A DNA stretch of 64,000 bases from Candidatus Bathyarchaeota archaeon (GTDB lineage Archaea > Thermoproteota > Bathyarchaeia > Bathyarchaeales > Bathycorpusculaceae): contig CAIUPH010000066.1 in the NCBI GenBank assembly GCA_903901015.1, positions 1 to 64,000 on the forward strand, given 5' to 3'. The notes below the pieces were generated by a model that searched no databases, was not told where the DNA came from, and saw only the letters and a list, made by a program, of their open reading frames with translations. The position numbers were made by a program, and so were the translations under genes. Within the stretch, counting starts at the first letter, position 1. Each line of letters starts with the position of its first letter. This document shows positions 49,536 to 59,824 of the stretch, in pieces.

Positions 49536-50978
49536 ATGTCTGATACTGGTGTAACCGTAAAGAAAAGCGAAGACTTCTCAGAATGGTATGTTCAAGTCGT
49601 TTTGAAAGCTGAACTTGCAGATTACGCGCCCGTGAAAGGCTGCATGATTATCCGCCCCGACGCCTACGCGGTCTGGGAGAAAATCCAAGAGGTTGTTAAC
49701 CAAAAAATCAAAGCCACTGGGCACAGCAACGTGTATTTCCCGATGTTTATCCCTGAGAGCTTCCTCAAAAAAGAAGCCGAACACTTCGCTGGCTTCACCC
49801 CCGAAGTTGCGTGGATTACTCAGGGTGGAGATACGCCGCTTGAAGAGAGGTTGGCGGTTCGACCTACCAGTGAAACCATCATGTACGCTATGTTTAGCAA
49901 ATGGATTCGCAGTTGGCGCGACTTGCCATTGAAGATTAACCAGTGGTGTAACATTGTGCGCTGGGAAACTAAGGCGACGAAGCTGTTTTTGCGTACACGC
50001 GAGTTTCTCTGGCAGGAAGGACACACTGCACACGCAACCGCGGAGGAAGCAGAGGCGGAAGTATTGTACGCACTCGGCGAATACAAGGACATAATGGAGA
50101 ATTACCTGGCTATTCCAGTAGTCGTTGGCACCAAGAGTGATAGCGAAAAATTCGCGGGAGCCCTCTATACCACCGCGCTCGAATCCATCATGCCCGACGG
50201 TAAAGCGTTGCAGATGGGAACCAGCCACAACCTCGGCCAGCACTTCGCCAAGGTGTTTGATGTGAAGTACATTGGTGAAGACAAGCAGGACCACTTTGTT
50301 TGGCAGACCAGCTGGGGCATCACCACAAGGCTCATCGGCGCCATGATTATGGTTCACGGCGACGACAAAGGCTTAGTGATGCCGCCGAAAGTTGCACCAA
50401 CACAGGTTGTCATCGTTCCAATTCCATTTAAGGGACTTGAAGCTGAAGCAATCGCGGCCAAAACCAAGGAAATCGCTGGAGCACTCAAAGCCAAAGGAGT
50501 CAGCGTTATTTTAGATGACCGCAACGAGTACACGCCAGGCTGGAAATTCCACCAGTGGGAACTCAAAGGCATCCCAATCCGCATCGAGCTGGGTCCACGA
50601 GACCTCAAAGCGGGCCAAGTGGTCATGGTTCGGCGGGACACTGGGCAGAAGACGCCGGTCGCTGAAGCAGACATCTCAACTACCGTGGAGAAACTGCTGC
50701 AGGAAATCCAAGATAATCTCTTCGCGAAAGCCAAAGCCATCCTCCAGGACAAGACCACTTCAGTGCAGAGCTATGACGAATTCAAGAAAGTGCTCGGAGA
50801 GAAAGGTGGATTCATCAAGGCAGCATGGTGCGGCAGCCCCGACTGCGAAGCCAAAGTAAAGGACCAAACAGGCGCCACCATCCGCGTGCGACCCTTCCAG
50901 AAAGAAGAACCGACCAGAGACTGCATCGTCTGCGGGCAGAAAGCCAAGGAAACCGTGTACTTCGCAAGGTCGTACTAA
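49536..50978 (+). CDS. proS: Prolyl-tRNA synthetase (archaeal/eukaryotic type)
   Basis: RPTSETIMYAMFSKWIRSWRDLPLKINQWCNIVRWE; LRTREFLWQEGHTAHA; QMGTSHNLGQHF. Confidence 0.97.
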   Translation: MSDTGVTVKKSEDFSEWYVQVVLKAELADYAPVKGCMIIRPDAYAVWEKIQEVVNQKIKATGHSNVYFPMFIPESFLKKEAEHFAGFTPEVAWITQGGDTPLEERLAVRPTSETIMYAMFSKWIRSWRDLPLKINQWCNIVRWETKATKLFLRTREFLWQEGHTAHATAEEAEAEVLYALGEYKDIMENYLAIPVVVGTKSDSEKFAGALYTTALESIMPDGKALQMGTSHNLGQHFAKVFDVKYIGEDKQDHFVWQTSWGITTRLIGAMIMVHGDDKGLVMPPKVAPTQVVIVPIPFKGLEAEAIAAKTKEIAGALKAKGVSVILDDRNEYTPGWKFHQWELKGIPIRIELGPRDLKAGQVVMVRRDTGQKTPVAEADISTTVEKLLQEIQDNLFAKAKAILQDKTTSVQSYDEFKKVLGEKGGFIKAAWCGSPDCEAKVKDQTGATIRVRPFQKEEPTRDCIVCGQKAKETVYFARSY

Positions 50979-51101
50979 ACTCCCAAAACTTTTCTTTTTT
51001 TTCCTTTCATTAAATTCTCAGCTTAAAACACGTGAATGTTGCATTTACATCAAAAATAAAGCATAATCTTTTCTTTAACCTTCCCAAATAAGGTTCAGAG
51101 A

Positions 51102-51887
51102 TTGCCTGCCCTGGCTATAGACAAGCAAACTAATGAACTGAAAAAGAAAATCTTCGAGTTTCACCAGAGTACACATGGCACATTAGCAAATAATCAGGCA
51201 ATCTCCGATCCAAAAGGCGACTATTTCCAGTATTCACGGTATCACGGTATACTGGAGGAATTCGGTAATCTTTCTTTTCAAAACTTTTTAGACGTGGGCT
51301 GCGCCGAAGGCATGTATCTTTTAGCCGTGAAAAACAGGTGGCGGCAATGCGATGTGTGTGGCGTCGATTTTTCTTCGGCTGGACTTAAAAAAGCGAAAGC
51401 TTAAAGCAATCACTCTGAGTCTTTGACCTGTGCGGATGCAGCGCATCTTCCGTTCAAAGACGGCTCTTTCGAGCTGGTACTGTGCTCGAAAACCCTTGAA
51501 CACATCGTCGATGATGGTGCAGCCATCAGGGAACTGAGAAGAATCTGCGGTAATGCATGCGTGATAACGGTTCCTTCTTTTAGCAGCCAAAGGGCGAAAA
51601 CACACTTTAAACCCGATGTAAACTGCACACGCGATTCCCACCTGCGCAAGTACCTTCGAAGCGACCTTGAGGACACGTTGGGCGGCTTGTTTGGAAAAGT
51701 CACTATCTGCGATTTATCCTCTTGGTATCTCTCATCCGCAGGTATACTCATGCACATGTTCCTTCCCAAACGTGTCGCTTCAGGATTCGGTTATTTCTTT
51801 AGCAAATTTGCAGCTCTCGACTACCGCTTAAGCAAGGCAGGAGCACATGGGTACTCGTTCATCTGCATCTGTAAAACTGCAACTTGA
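51102..51887 (+). pseudogene. Class I SAM-dependent methyltransferase interrupted by in-frame TAA (51402-51404)
   Basis: FLDVGCAEGMYLLAVKNRWRQCDVCGVDFSSAGLKKAKA * SNHSESLTCADAAHLPFKDGSFELVLCSKTLEHI, same frame. Confidence 0.85.
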
Positions 51888-51999
51888 CCAGCGAACGCAA
51901 CTGCGTCTATCTTTAGTGCATAGCGGTATGCTTGTGGGTTTCACGTTAGGAACGTTTATTTTTTGGGGACGCAAGTGTTCTGGTTACAGGTAAGCAGCT

Positions 52000-53232
52000 T
52001 TGGCGAACATTAAAGTCACAAAACGAGCAAGCGGCATCGAATACGCTATACGCGACGTCATAGTCCACACTAAAGACCTCATTAAAAACGGCAAAAAAAT
52101 CTATTACCTAAACATCGGCGACCCCGCGGCTTTTGACTTTAAGACTCCGCCAAGCCTCAAAGAAGCACTGTGCAACGCGATTGCCAAAGAAGACAATTAC
52201 TACTCGCCTTCTGAAGGTCTTCCTGAACTCAGGCAGGCTGTAGCAAATAAAGAGAAAAAAATCAACAACGTCGACATCACAGCCGACGATGTCCTCGTAA
52301 CTGAAGGCATCTCGGAGGGCATCCAAATGCTGTTGGGAGCCATCGTGGAGAAAGGCGACGAAATCCTCTTTCCAGGACCAACCTATCCACCCTACATTTC
52401 CTACACTAAATTCTTCGACGGCACCCCAGTCTCGTATGAAACCATCGAGAAAGAAAATTGGCGACCCAACATAGACGATTTACGCAGCAAAATAACATCT
52501 AAAACCCGCGCCATAGTCATCATCAACCCAAACAACCCCACTGGTTCAGTGTACGACCGAAAAACCCTCAAAGAAATGCTCGACATAGCCGGCGAACATG
52601 GCTTGCCAGTGTTCAGCGACGAAATCTACGACCAACTCACCTATGAGAAGCCGTTTGTAAGCGCTGCAAACGTGGCTAAGGATGTTCCTGTGGTTGGGTT
52701 AAACGGGTTCTCCAAAGTTTACCAGATGACGGGTTGGCGACTTGGTTACATGTACTTTAAGGGTGAAGGCAAAACGCTTGACGCACTCAAGGACGGCGTG
52801 GAGAAAGAATGCAGAATCCGCATCTGCGCCAACACACCCGTACAGATAGCTGCGACAGCTGCACTCAACGGTCCCCAAGACTTCGTCAAAGACATCGTTG
52901 AAAGACTCAGACAACGACGGGATTTCAGCTGGAAACGCCTAAACGAAATCGAAGGCATCAGCACAACCAAACCTGAAGGCGCCTTCTACATCTTCCCAAA
53001 AATCGAAGGCATAGGCACACGATGGAAAAACGACATGGACTTTGTGGTTTCACTGCTCAAAGAAACAGGCGTCCTCATCGTGAACGGCTCAGGATTCGAC
53101 CCAGTCTACGGCAAAGACCACGCACGCATAGTTTTCCTGCCGCCATGCGAAGAACTCGAAGAAGCCTACGCTGCACTGGAAAGATTTATGAAGAAAAAAC
53201 AGAAAGGCCGCGGCCACGTAGGCTACGGTTAA
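52000..53232 (+). CDS. Class I/II PLP-dependent aminotransferase
   Basis: LNIGDPAAFDFKTP; INPNNPTGSVY; LNGFSKVYQMTGWRLGYMY. Confidence 0.96.
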   Translation: MANIKVTKRASGIEYAIRDVIVHTKDLIKNGKKIYYLNIGDPAAFDFKTPPSLKEALCNAIAKEDNYYSPSEGLPELRQAVANKEKKINNVDITADDVLVTEGISEGIQMLLGAIVEKGDEILFPGPTYPPYISYTKFFDGTPVSYETIEKENWRPNIDDLRSKITSKTRAIVIINPNNPTGSVYDRKTLKEMLDIAGEHGLPVFSDEIYDQLTYEKPFVSAANVAKDVPVVGLNGFSKVYQMTGWRLGYMYFKGEGKTLDALKDGVEKECRIRICANTPVQIAATAALNGPQDFVKDIVERLRQRRDFSWKRLNEIEGISTTKPEGAFYIFPKIEGIGTRWKNDMDFVVSLLKETGVLIVNGSGFDPVYGKDHARIVFLPPCEELEEAYAALERFMKKKQKGRGHVGYG

Positions 53233-53244
53233 AAAAAATTCTTT

Positions 53245-54129
53245 TTAGATTTTTGTGCCCTGCGATGGGTCTTCGATTACTTTCTGGAACCCAACCATCA
53301 GTTTCTTTGTGACCGGTCCGGGTTTGCCATCGCCGATTGTGCGTTTGTTGACTTCGCGGATGGGAACCAATTCCATGGCTGTGCCCGTGAAGAATGCTTC
53401 GTCTGCAGTGAACATCATGAACGGGGTCAGGTTGGCAACTGTGAGTTTTAAGCCAAGTTCTATGCAGAGTTTTGAGACGACTTCGGCGGTGATTCCTGCT
53501 AAGGCTCCGGTGGATGTCGGTGGAGTGAGTAATTCGCCGTTTTTGACTATGAAGATGTTTTCGCCCACGCCCTCTGCGATGCAGCCACTCGGTTCAAGGC
53601 AGATGGCTTCATCCACACCGTTTGCGTTGGCTTCGATTTTGGCTAAAATGCTGTTTAGGTAGTTGAGCGATTTTATCTCGTGTGTCGTGGCGTCAACGGG
53701 GTTTCTGCGGACCCAGCTGAACATGGTTGTGATGCCTGTTTCTTTAGCGTTGCCTGCTCGGATGTTGATGGTGTCAGTTATGATTATGACTGTGGGTTTG
53801 GGGCATTTACGCGGATCCAAGCCGAGGTCGCCAAGACCTCGTGAAACGATCAGGCGGATGTAGCTGTCTTTCATCTTGTTCTTGCACAGGGTTTCAACAA
53901 CTGCTTTAACCATTTCCTGCTTTGTTAATGGAATTTGAAGCATTATGGCGTGTGCTGAACGGTAAAGGCGGTCAACATGCTCTTTTAGCTTGAAAACCGC
54001 GCCGTTGTACTCGCGGATTCCCTCGAAAACGCCATCGCCGTAGAGGAAGCCGTGGTCGTAGACGCTGATTTTAGCCTGGGATTTAGGGTAGTATTCGCCG
54101 TCTATGTAGACTTGTAATTCGTTGGTCAT
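53245..54129 (-). CDS. ilvE: Branched-chain amino acid aminotransferase (class IV)
   Basis: SVYDHGFLYGDGVFEGIREYNG; EIKSLNYLNSILAKIEAN; EGVGENIFIVK. Confidence 0.95.
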   Translation of the reverse strand: MTNELQVYIDGEYYPKSQAKISVYDHGFLYGDGVFEGIREYNGAVFKLKEHVDRLYRSAHAIMLQIPLTKQEMVKAVVETLCKNKMKDSYIRLIVSRGLGDLGLDPRKCPKPTVIIITDTINIRAGNAKETGITTMFSWVRRNPVDATTHEIKSLNYLNSILAKIEANANGVDEAICLEPSGCIAEGVGENIFIVKNGELLTPPTSTGALAGITAEVVSKLCIELGLKLTVANLTPFMMFTADEAFFTGTAMELVPIREVNKRTIGDGKPGPVTKKLMVGFQKVIEDPSQGTKI

Positions 54130-54223
54130 TTGTTTTCCACTTCTCGGATAGCTGTTTCATATTGTCCAATTGTTTGATATAGCTTACGTCAGTGATACAT
54201 ACGATTCGTTTACGGCGGCTTTA

Positions 54224-56134
54224 TTAACCGTGAAACTGCGGTCGCTTCGACAGAAGCATCGGCAGCGGTAGGGGCTTAGTGGGTTTGCCAGCGATTTTCT
54301 CTGAAACAGTCGCAATCAACTGTTCCGACGTCATGTTTTGCTGTTGACCCTTAAGTTCACGAACACGCACTGAAAGCATGCCTGATTCGATTTCTTTGTC
54401 ACCGACGACGATGATGTAGGGCACCCATTCCTGTTCGGCTTCACGGATTTTCTTCTGCAAAGTCGCTGCGGAGTCGTCTATGTCCACGCGGATGTCGTGG
54501 GCGCTGATTTGTGCCGCAAGTTGCTCGAGTTTGTCGAGGAATTTATCTGAGATTGGAATAAGCCGCATCTGGGTCGGTGAAAGCCACAGTGGCAGCATTG
54601 GGGCTTTGCCCGCCATCTGCTCTCGGTAAGCCTTCTCCAGCAGCGCGTAGATGTCTCGTTCGATGGCGCCGCTTGGACTGCAATGTAGAATCAACGGGTA
54701 CTGTTTCTCGCCTTTCTCGTCGACGAAGGTTATTTCGTAACGTTTCGCGTTTTCAACGTCGATTTGGTCAGTGCTAAGAGCCGCGGCTTTGTCCTGGTTG
54801 TCTATGAAGTTAAGGTCCCATTTCAATGCGAAGTAGAAGAATCGTTCATTCCAGACTTCAGCCAAGATGGGTTTGCCAAAGGCAGTTGCCAACTCTGCTA
54901 TGAAGTCTTTGTGTTCCGCGTAGAAGTCTTTGGTGAAACGCATGGCAATCTCGTAGTCGTCTTTCACTAAGCCAATGTTGCTGAGTACGTCGATGCAGAG
55001 GTTGAAGCGGACCATGAATTCTTTTTTGGCTTGTTCAATGTCAGTGCAGAATGCGTGGCAGTCGGGCATCGTGAATGCGCGGAGGCGTTTTAAGCCGACG
55101 ACTTCGCCGCTTTTTTCTCGGCGGAAGCTGTAGCGGGTGAGTTCGTAGAGTTTGATGGGCATTTGTTTGTAGCTGAACTGGGCGTCATGAGCCATGAGGA
55201 ATTGTCCGAAGCATGCGGCGAATCTTAGGAAGAGTTCTTTGTCTTCGGATTTGAGGACGTATTGGCGTGCTGGGAAACGGTTCAGGTAGCTTTTGAGGCT
55301 GGGATGGTTGAAATCGTACATTATGGGGGTTTCAACTTCCATGCCGCCGTACGCTTGCACTTTAGCTGTAACGTACTGTTCCAGAAGTGATTTTATCATG
55401 CGTCCCTTGGGGTACCAGCGGATGTTTCCGGGGTCGCTGCCAGGTTCGTAATCCGCGATTTCGAGGCGTTTCATGAGTGACACGTGGGGAGGCATTACCG
55501 TGACTGCGCGTGTCTTCTTTATCTCGTAATTGGAGAATTTCTGGAGGTTCGCGTGTCCTTTGAACTTGAAGTCTTCGATGGGCACGAGTGAACCGTCGGT
55601 TTGGAGGATGTGCCAGTAGGATTTCATGGTGTCTTCGGCTTTGAGGGCTGCAGAGACGGGTTGCTCTTCCTTTTTGGCTTCGCCTTCGCATGAAGCAGTC
55701 GTTTCTGTTGCTACGGCAACTGGCGCTGGGGCATAGCTGCGTGCCTGCTCGGCTAACGGGTGTCCTTTAATCGAGATTGTGAATTGTTTGTTCCAGCCAA
55801 ACGGGGCACAGTAGGTTTCGATGCCCTTGCTTTTCGCGTAGGCTTCCATTTCCTTGATTATATTTAGTGCCTCTTGGGGTTTTGAGAGGTTGCTGCTCAG
55901 GTGCGCGAAGGGGTAGACAAGGACGCGGTTAACCTTGAGTTTACCCAAAAAAGCGCGGACATCGTCGATGGCTTTGTGTGCCAAGGCGGAGTTGTCGCCT
56001 TCCTCGATGGCGGTGAATAAAACCACGACTTCTTCAACGCGACTCTCAACCTTCTCTGCTTCCTCAGCGATGTTGATTTCTTTTTCGACGGGTTTGAAAA
56101 CTATAAAGTTAGAGTGTAACTGTAAAATACGCAT
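54224..56134 (-). CDS. thrS: Threonyl-tRNA synthetase with archaeal N-terminal editing domain
   Basis: MRILQLHSNFIVFKPVEKEI; YELTRYSFRREKSGEVVGLKRLRAFTMPDCHAFC; PLILHCSPSGAIERDIYALLE. Confidence 0.97.
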   Translation of the reverse strand: MRILQLHSNFIVFKPVEKEINIAEEAEKVESRVEEVVVLFTAIEEGDNSALAHKAIDDVRAFLGKLKVNRVLVYPFAHLSSNLSKPQEALNIIKEMEAYAKSKGIETYCAPFGWNKQFTISIKGHPLAEQARSYAPAPVAVATETTASCEGEAKKEEQPVSAALKAEDTMKSYWHILQTDGSLVPIEDFKFKGHANLQKFSNYEIKKTRAVTVMPPHVSLMKRLEIADYEPGSDPGNIRWYPKGRMIKSLLEQYVTAKVQAYGGMEVETPIMYDFNHPSLKSYLNRFPARQYVLKSEDKELFLRFAACFGQFLMAHDAQFSYKQMPIKLYELTRYSFRREKSGEVVGLKRLRAFTMPDCHAFCTDIEQAKKEFMVRFNLCIDVLSNIGLVKDDYEIAMRFTKDFYAEHKDFIAELATAFGKPILAEVWNERFFYFALKWDLNFIDNQDKAAALSTDQIDVENAKRYEITFVDEKGEKQYPLILHCSPSGAIERDIYALLEKAYREQMAGKAPMLPLWLSPTQMRLIPISDKFLDKLEQLAAQISAHDIRVDIDDSAATLQKKIREAEQEWVPYIIVVGDKEIESGMLSVRVRELKGQQQNMTSEQLIATVSEKIAGKPTKPLPLPMLLSKRPQFHG

Positions 56135-56146
56135 AGAAAACGCCTC

Positions 56147-56347
56147 TTAACCGTAGCGCCACTTGTCAAGGGTCTTGTCTTTCTTGGTTTTCTTCTTGTA
56201 TTCTTTGTAGTGGTCTTTGCACAGGTACGCACGTTTATCTGCGCTGCCGATGCTTAATCCAGCAGCTTTAACTTTGTCAGCTGACAGTGAACGCTCAGCG
56301 ATTTTGCCGCAGACGCTGCATTTTTCTCCTTTGTCAATACGTCCCAT
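56147..56347 (-). CDS. Small Cys/His zinc-binding conserved protein
   Basis: MGRIDKGEKCSVCGKIAERSLS...AYLCKDHYKEYKKKTKKDKTLDKWRYG. Confidence 0.75.
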   Translation of the reverse strand: MGRIDKGEKCSVCGKIAERSLSADKVKAAGLSIGSADKRAYLCKDHYKEYKKKTKKDKTLDKWRYG

Positions 56348-56385
56348 ATTCTACGCCTTGTCAAGTTTAACTACGTACTATGCTG

Positions 56386-57312
56386 CTATTGCTTAAGTTT
56401 CTTTTCATACAGAGCGTTAGCTCTTTTGTAGATTTCTTCTTTTTTGCCAAAGTAAGTGGGACCTAAGCCTTCAACAACGCATGATGCTGCGGCGGAACCC
56501 ACGCTGGCGCACCATAGGGATTCTTTTTGGCGGAGGTATTCAGCTAAGAAGCCTGCGATGAACACGTCTCCTGCACCTGTTGGGTCAACTAGCACCTCTG
56601 AGGGGCATGCTTCAACGTTGTATTGGGCGCCTTCAACAGAGAGAACTGCGCCTTTTGCACCCATGGTTACGATGACGGTTTCCACGCCTACATCGTGAAT
56701 GGCTTTTATTGCGGGCTTCAACTCTGATTCGCCGGTTAATGCAAAGATTTCGTTTTGGGATGACTTGTAGATGTTGATTAAACCAAAGATTCGGTTGTCT
56801 ACGCAGGCGTTTTCAGCCACGTTTCCCGCTTCGTCGAAGGTTCGAAGCAAACCCTGTGGGTCAAGTGACAAGACGTCGGCGCAGCCTTTGAGGTGCTCGA
56901 CGAGTTCATAGGAGATTTCGTTTGCAATGGGGGCAAGGTGGATTGCTTTGGCATGGAAATCTTTGGGAACATCTTCGACGCATAACGCGGGTCCTTTGCT
57001 TTTGAGTTTTAATGTGCGTTCTGAGAGGTCTTGGCTGTAAGTCAGTTCGAAACAGGTTGAGGGTTCATCTGAGTGTTTGTGGACGCCTGATAAGTCGATG
57101 CCTTCTTGCTCAACCCACCACAAATAGGCTTCTGGAAAGTTGCCGCCGACCTTGGAGATAACCGCTGCAGAGGCATCCAAACTTCTGGCGGCAAATGACG
57201 AGTAGGTTGCGGCGCCGCCTAAAACCACAAATGGTTTGGGTCTGCTTGGCAGTATAATGGTATCGATTGAGAAGTGCCCGACTACTGCTATGTCACAATT
57301 TTTAGCAGCCAT
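56386..57312 (-). CDS. PfkB family carbohydrate kinase
   Basis: VVLGGAATYSSFAARSL; VTMGAKGAVLSVEG; VDPTGAGDVFIAGFLAEYL. Confidence 0.95.
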   Translation of the reverse strand: MAAKNCDIAVVGHFSIDTIILPSRPKPFVVLGGAATYSSFAARSLDASAAVISKVGGNFPEAYLWWVEQEGIDLSGVHKHSDEPSTCFELTYSQDLSERTLKLKSKGPALCVEDVPKDFHAKAIHLAPIANEISYELVEHLKGCADVLSLDPQGLLRTFDEAGNVAENACVDNRIFGLINIYKSSQNEIFALTGESELKPAIKAIHDVGVETVIVTMGAKGAVLSVEGAQYNVEACPSEVLVDPTGAGDVFIAGFLAEYLRQKESLWCASVGSAAASCVVEGLGPTYFGKKEEIYKRANALYEKKLKQ

Positions 57313-57449
57313 TTCTTATCCACTTTGAAATATTAAATCAAGTAATATATAGGATTAGCTCAAGGCTGAAACCAAACGGGTTATCGGAAGATTCCGTTTG
57401 TGTTTTTTAGCGGTAAAGCTTTAATATTTTATTTGCTGCAAACATGTTT

Positions 57450-57514
57450 GGCTATGGCATTAGCCGTGGCATGAGCCAGAACCGCAGCCGAGTGGATGCT
57501 GATAATGCCTACCT
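57450..57514 (+). promoter_or_regulatory. Fluoride riboswitch (crcB motif)
   Basis: GGCTATGGCATTAGCC...AGAACCGCAGCCGAGTGGATGCTGATAATGCCTACC; GGCT/AGCC and GGCAT/ATGCC pairings, conserved AACCGC and GCTGAT-ATGCCTAC; upstream of crcB. Confidence 0.9.
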
Positions 57515-57536
57515 ACACATGTTGGAAGGTAAGCAT

Positions 57537-57926
57537 ATGAAATGGATTGAAATTGGGTTGTTGGCAGTCGGCGCGGTAATCGGAGCATTTTTACGGTACA
57601 AACTCGTTGAATCGCCCGCGACGTTTTATTGTCTCCCAGTAAATGTCTTGTTTGTAAACGTGTTGGGCAGCTTCATATTGGGCGCGTTCTCAGTTTTATC
57701 CGTCGGACTCAACTTGGAACCTCAGTATACATTGCTCGTGGCAGTCGGGTTCTGCGGATCCTTCACCACCATGTCCTCCTTCGCATTGGAAACCAGCAAT
57801 TTAGCCGACGCAAACCGTTTTAGTCTCATGGCGCTAAACATACTAGCGAACGTCGGGTTGTCTTTGGGCGCGATATTTGGGGGAAGATTCGTGGGCGACG
57901 CTATAGTGGAGAGGTTTTTGCGTTGA
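57537..57926 (+). CDS. crcB: Fluoride ion channel CrcB/Fluc
   Basis: GAVIGAFLRY; NVLFVNVLGSFILGAF; GFCGSFTTMSSFALET; SD GGAAGG upstream. Confidence 0.96.
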   Translation: MKWIEIGLLAVGAVIGAFLRYKLVESPATFYCLPVNVLFVNVLGSFILGAFSVLSVGLNLEPQYTLLVAVGFCGSFTTMSSFALETSNLADANRFSLMALNILANVGLSLGAIFGGRFVGDAIVERFLR

Positions 57927-58234
57927 GACAGAAAATGTGGGATTTAACGATTCGGATAAAGAAGAACGATGAAGTCGAAGGCAAGCGGCTTCAAAACTTA
58001 ATCATGGATTGCCTCGTGAAAGCGGGAATTGAAGGCGCCACGGTTTGGACGGGCGTGAACGGGTTTGGCAAACGCGGAAAATCCACGCTGCACCTTGAAG
58101 GCGTAACCGTGAACATGCCCCTCATCATCGAAGTGGTGGATACACAGGAAAAACTTGAGCCGCTATTGCCCGACCTGAAACAAATTGTAGGCGACAACGG
58201 TTTAGTAACAATCCAAGAAACCTATGTAATCTAA
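57923..58234 (+). CDS. DUF190 family protein
   Basis: MWDLTIRIKKNDEVEGKRLQNLIMDCLVKAGIEGATVWTGVNGFGKRGK; overlaps crcB stop. Confidence 0.92.
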   Translation: MRQKMWDLTIRIKKNDEVEGKRLQNLIMDCLVKAGIEGATVWTGVNGFGKRGKSTLHLEGVTVNMPLIIEVVDTQEKLEPLLPDLKQIVGDNGLVTIQETYVI

Positions 58235-58309
58235 ACTCAAGTCACATGTTTTAACATGTTAATGGTCCTTGGGGACTCAGCCTACCCCATAGGTTTCTGC
58301 AATGAGTTT

Positions 58310-58457
58310 CTAATAGGCTCCGAGCTCTGTGCATAATTCGGTTTTGTGTTTTCTTTACTGTTTAACTTTCCTGATGGGCAACTTTAGAGTAACAGTAAAA
58401 AAGCAACAAACCACCCAAAAATAGAATACTGCACACCCCTCGGGGATCCAAATATGC
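58310..58457 (-). repeat. MITE-like repeat, copy C (inverted)
   Basis: RC matches copies A/B: ...GGGGTGTGCAGTATTCTATTTTTGGGTGGTTTGTTGC...GAATTATGCACAGAGCTCGGAGCCTATTAG. Confidence 0.85.
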
Positions 58458-58530
58458 CGCTCCAACAGCCGCAAGTTCAAAGAACCGCTCAACCCTGCCC
58501 TTTTGCTTATATACGATTTAGCTCCATTGC

Positions 58531-59787
58531 ATGTTTATGGCGGCGGTCAACACGCAAACATCGACAAACAATCCAGACGTTGTAGTTGTGGGAGGGGGAC
58601 CCGTAGGTTCATATGTAGCCCTACACTTGGCAAAGCTGGGCGTTAAAACCACCGTTTTCGAAGAGCACCATGCCATCGGTTTTCCTTCGCACTGCGCTGG
58701 GCACATCAGCATAAGAAGCCTAAGGGGCATGGGGCTGTATCCGCTTCCTCGGGGCATCGTGGAGAATACGTTTTGCACCGCCAACTTTTACTCGCCCGCC
58801 GGTACAAAGTTTTCGATTAATCTTTCCTGTCCCGTCACCGTCGTTTTGAACAGAGCACACTTTGACCAGTATTTGGCTGGGCAGGCGCAGGCGGCTGGGG
58901 CAAGTTTTGTTTTGGGTTCCCGCGTCCAATCACTCCTGAAGGAAGGCATCTCTGTGAGGGGTGTTGATGTCGTGCAGACCGACGGGGGTGACCAGAAAGT
59001 TTACTCTAAAATCGTGGTGGATGCCGAGGGCGTATCTTCGAGGCTTCTGCGCCAGGCTGGCTTATCCGCGCTTAAGCCCCGCGGTTTGGTCTACGCGGTG
59101 GAAGCCGAAATGGAAAACGTGCAAAACGTCGAGCCAAACGCGGTTGAAGTTTACTTCGGCAAATCCTATGCCCCAGGCTTCTACGGCTGGCTCATCCCAA
59201 GACCCGACAGCTCCGCCAAAGTCGGATTAGCGACGAACACGGGCAACCCGCAGGAATACCTAAAGCGGCTCATGACCAAGCATCCTGTTGCCTCAAAGCA
59301 GCTTGCTAAAGCAAAAATAACAAGCATAGGCTACCACGCTATCACGCTGGGGGGACCAATTAACCGCTCCTACGCGGATGGTTTTCTGGCTGTCGGTGAC
59401 TGCGCTTCACAGGTTAAGCCCACGACGGGCGGCGGGGTAATTTTTGGGTTAACTTGCGCTAAAACAGCCGCGGAGGTTGCAAGCCAGGCAATAGCGAAAG
59501 GAGACCTTTCCTCAAATATCCTGAAGAACTACCAAAAAAGATGCCATGACCAATTGAACTTCGATTTTCTCGTCATGCTTAGGCTGCGGCGGTTTCTGGA
59601 TTCCCTCTCGGACGAGCGGCTGGATGAGATGCTGCGGGTCTGCGGCAAACTCGGCGTCGACAAAGCATTACGCGATGTGGATGAGATTGATTTCCAAGGA
59701 AAAATGCTCCTCACAGCTGCGAGGAAACCAGCGATGGCGGCGGCACTGGCTTACTTTGGGCTGCTTTACCTGTCTGCAAACCCTTAA
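58531..59787 (+). CDS. Geranylgeranyl reductase family FAD-dependent oxidoreductase
   Basis: VVVVGGGPVGSYVALHLAKLGVKTTVFEEH; FPSHCAGHIS; GDCASQVKPTTGGGVIFGL. Confidence 0.94.
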   Translation: MFMAAVNTQTSTNNPDVVVVGGGPVGSYVALHLAKLGVKTTVFEEHHAIGFPSHCAGHISIRSLRGMGLYPLPRGIVENTFCTANFYSPAGTKFSINLSCPVTVVLNRAHFDQYLAGQAQAAGASFVLGSRVQSLLKEGISVRGVDVVQTDGGDQKVYSKIVVDAEGVSSRLLRQAGLSALKPRGLVYAVEAEMENVQNVEPNAVEVYFGKSYAPGFYGWLIPRPDSSAKVGLATNTGNPQEYLKRLMTKHPVASKQLAKAKITSIGYHAITLGGPINRSYADGFLAVGDCASQVKPTTGGGVIFGLTCAKTAAEVASQAIAKGDLSSNILKNYQKRCHDQLNFDFLVMLRLRRFLDSLSDERLDEMLRVCGKLGVDKALRDVDEIDFQGKMLLTAARKPAMAAALAYFGLLYLSANP

Positions 59788-59824
59788 AATCTCCAGCACC
59801 AACCTATAGACGGGATAACAGAAA

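Noticed and set aside
57444-57536. N-terminal extension of CrcB in the ORF track (MFGYGISRGMSQNRSRVDADNAYLHMLEGKH)
   Set aside because: This is the translated fluoride riboswitch; the real start is ATG 57537 after an SD
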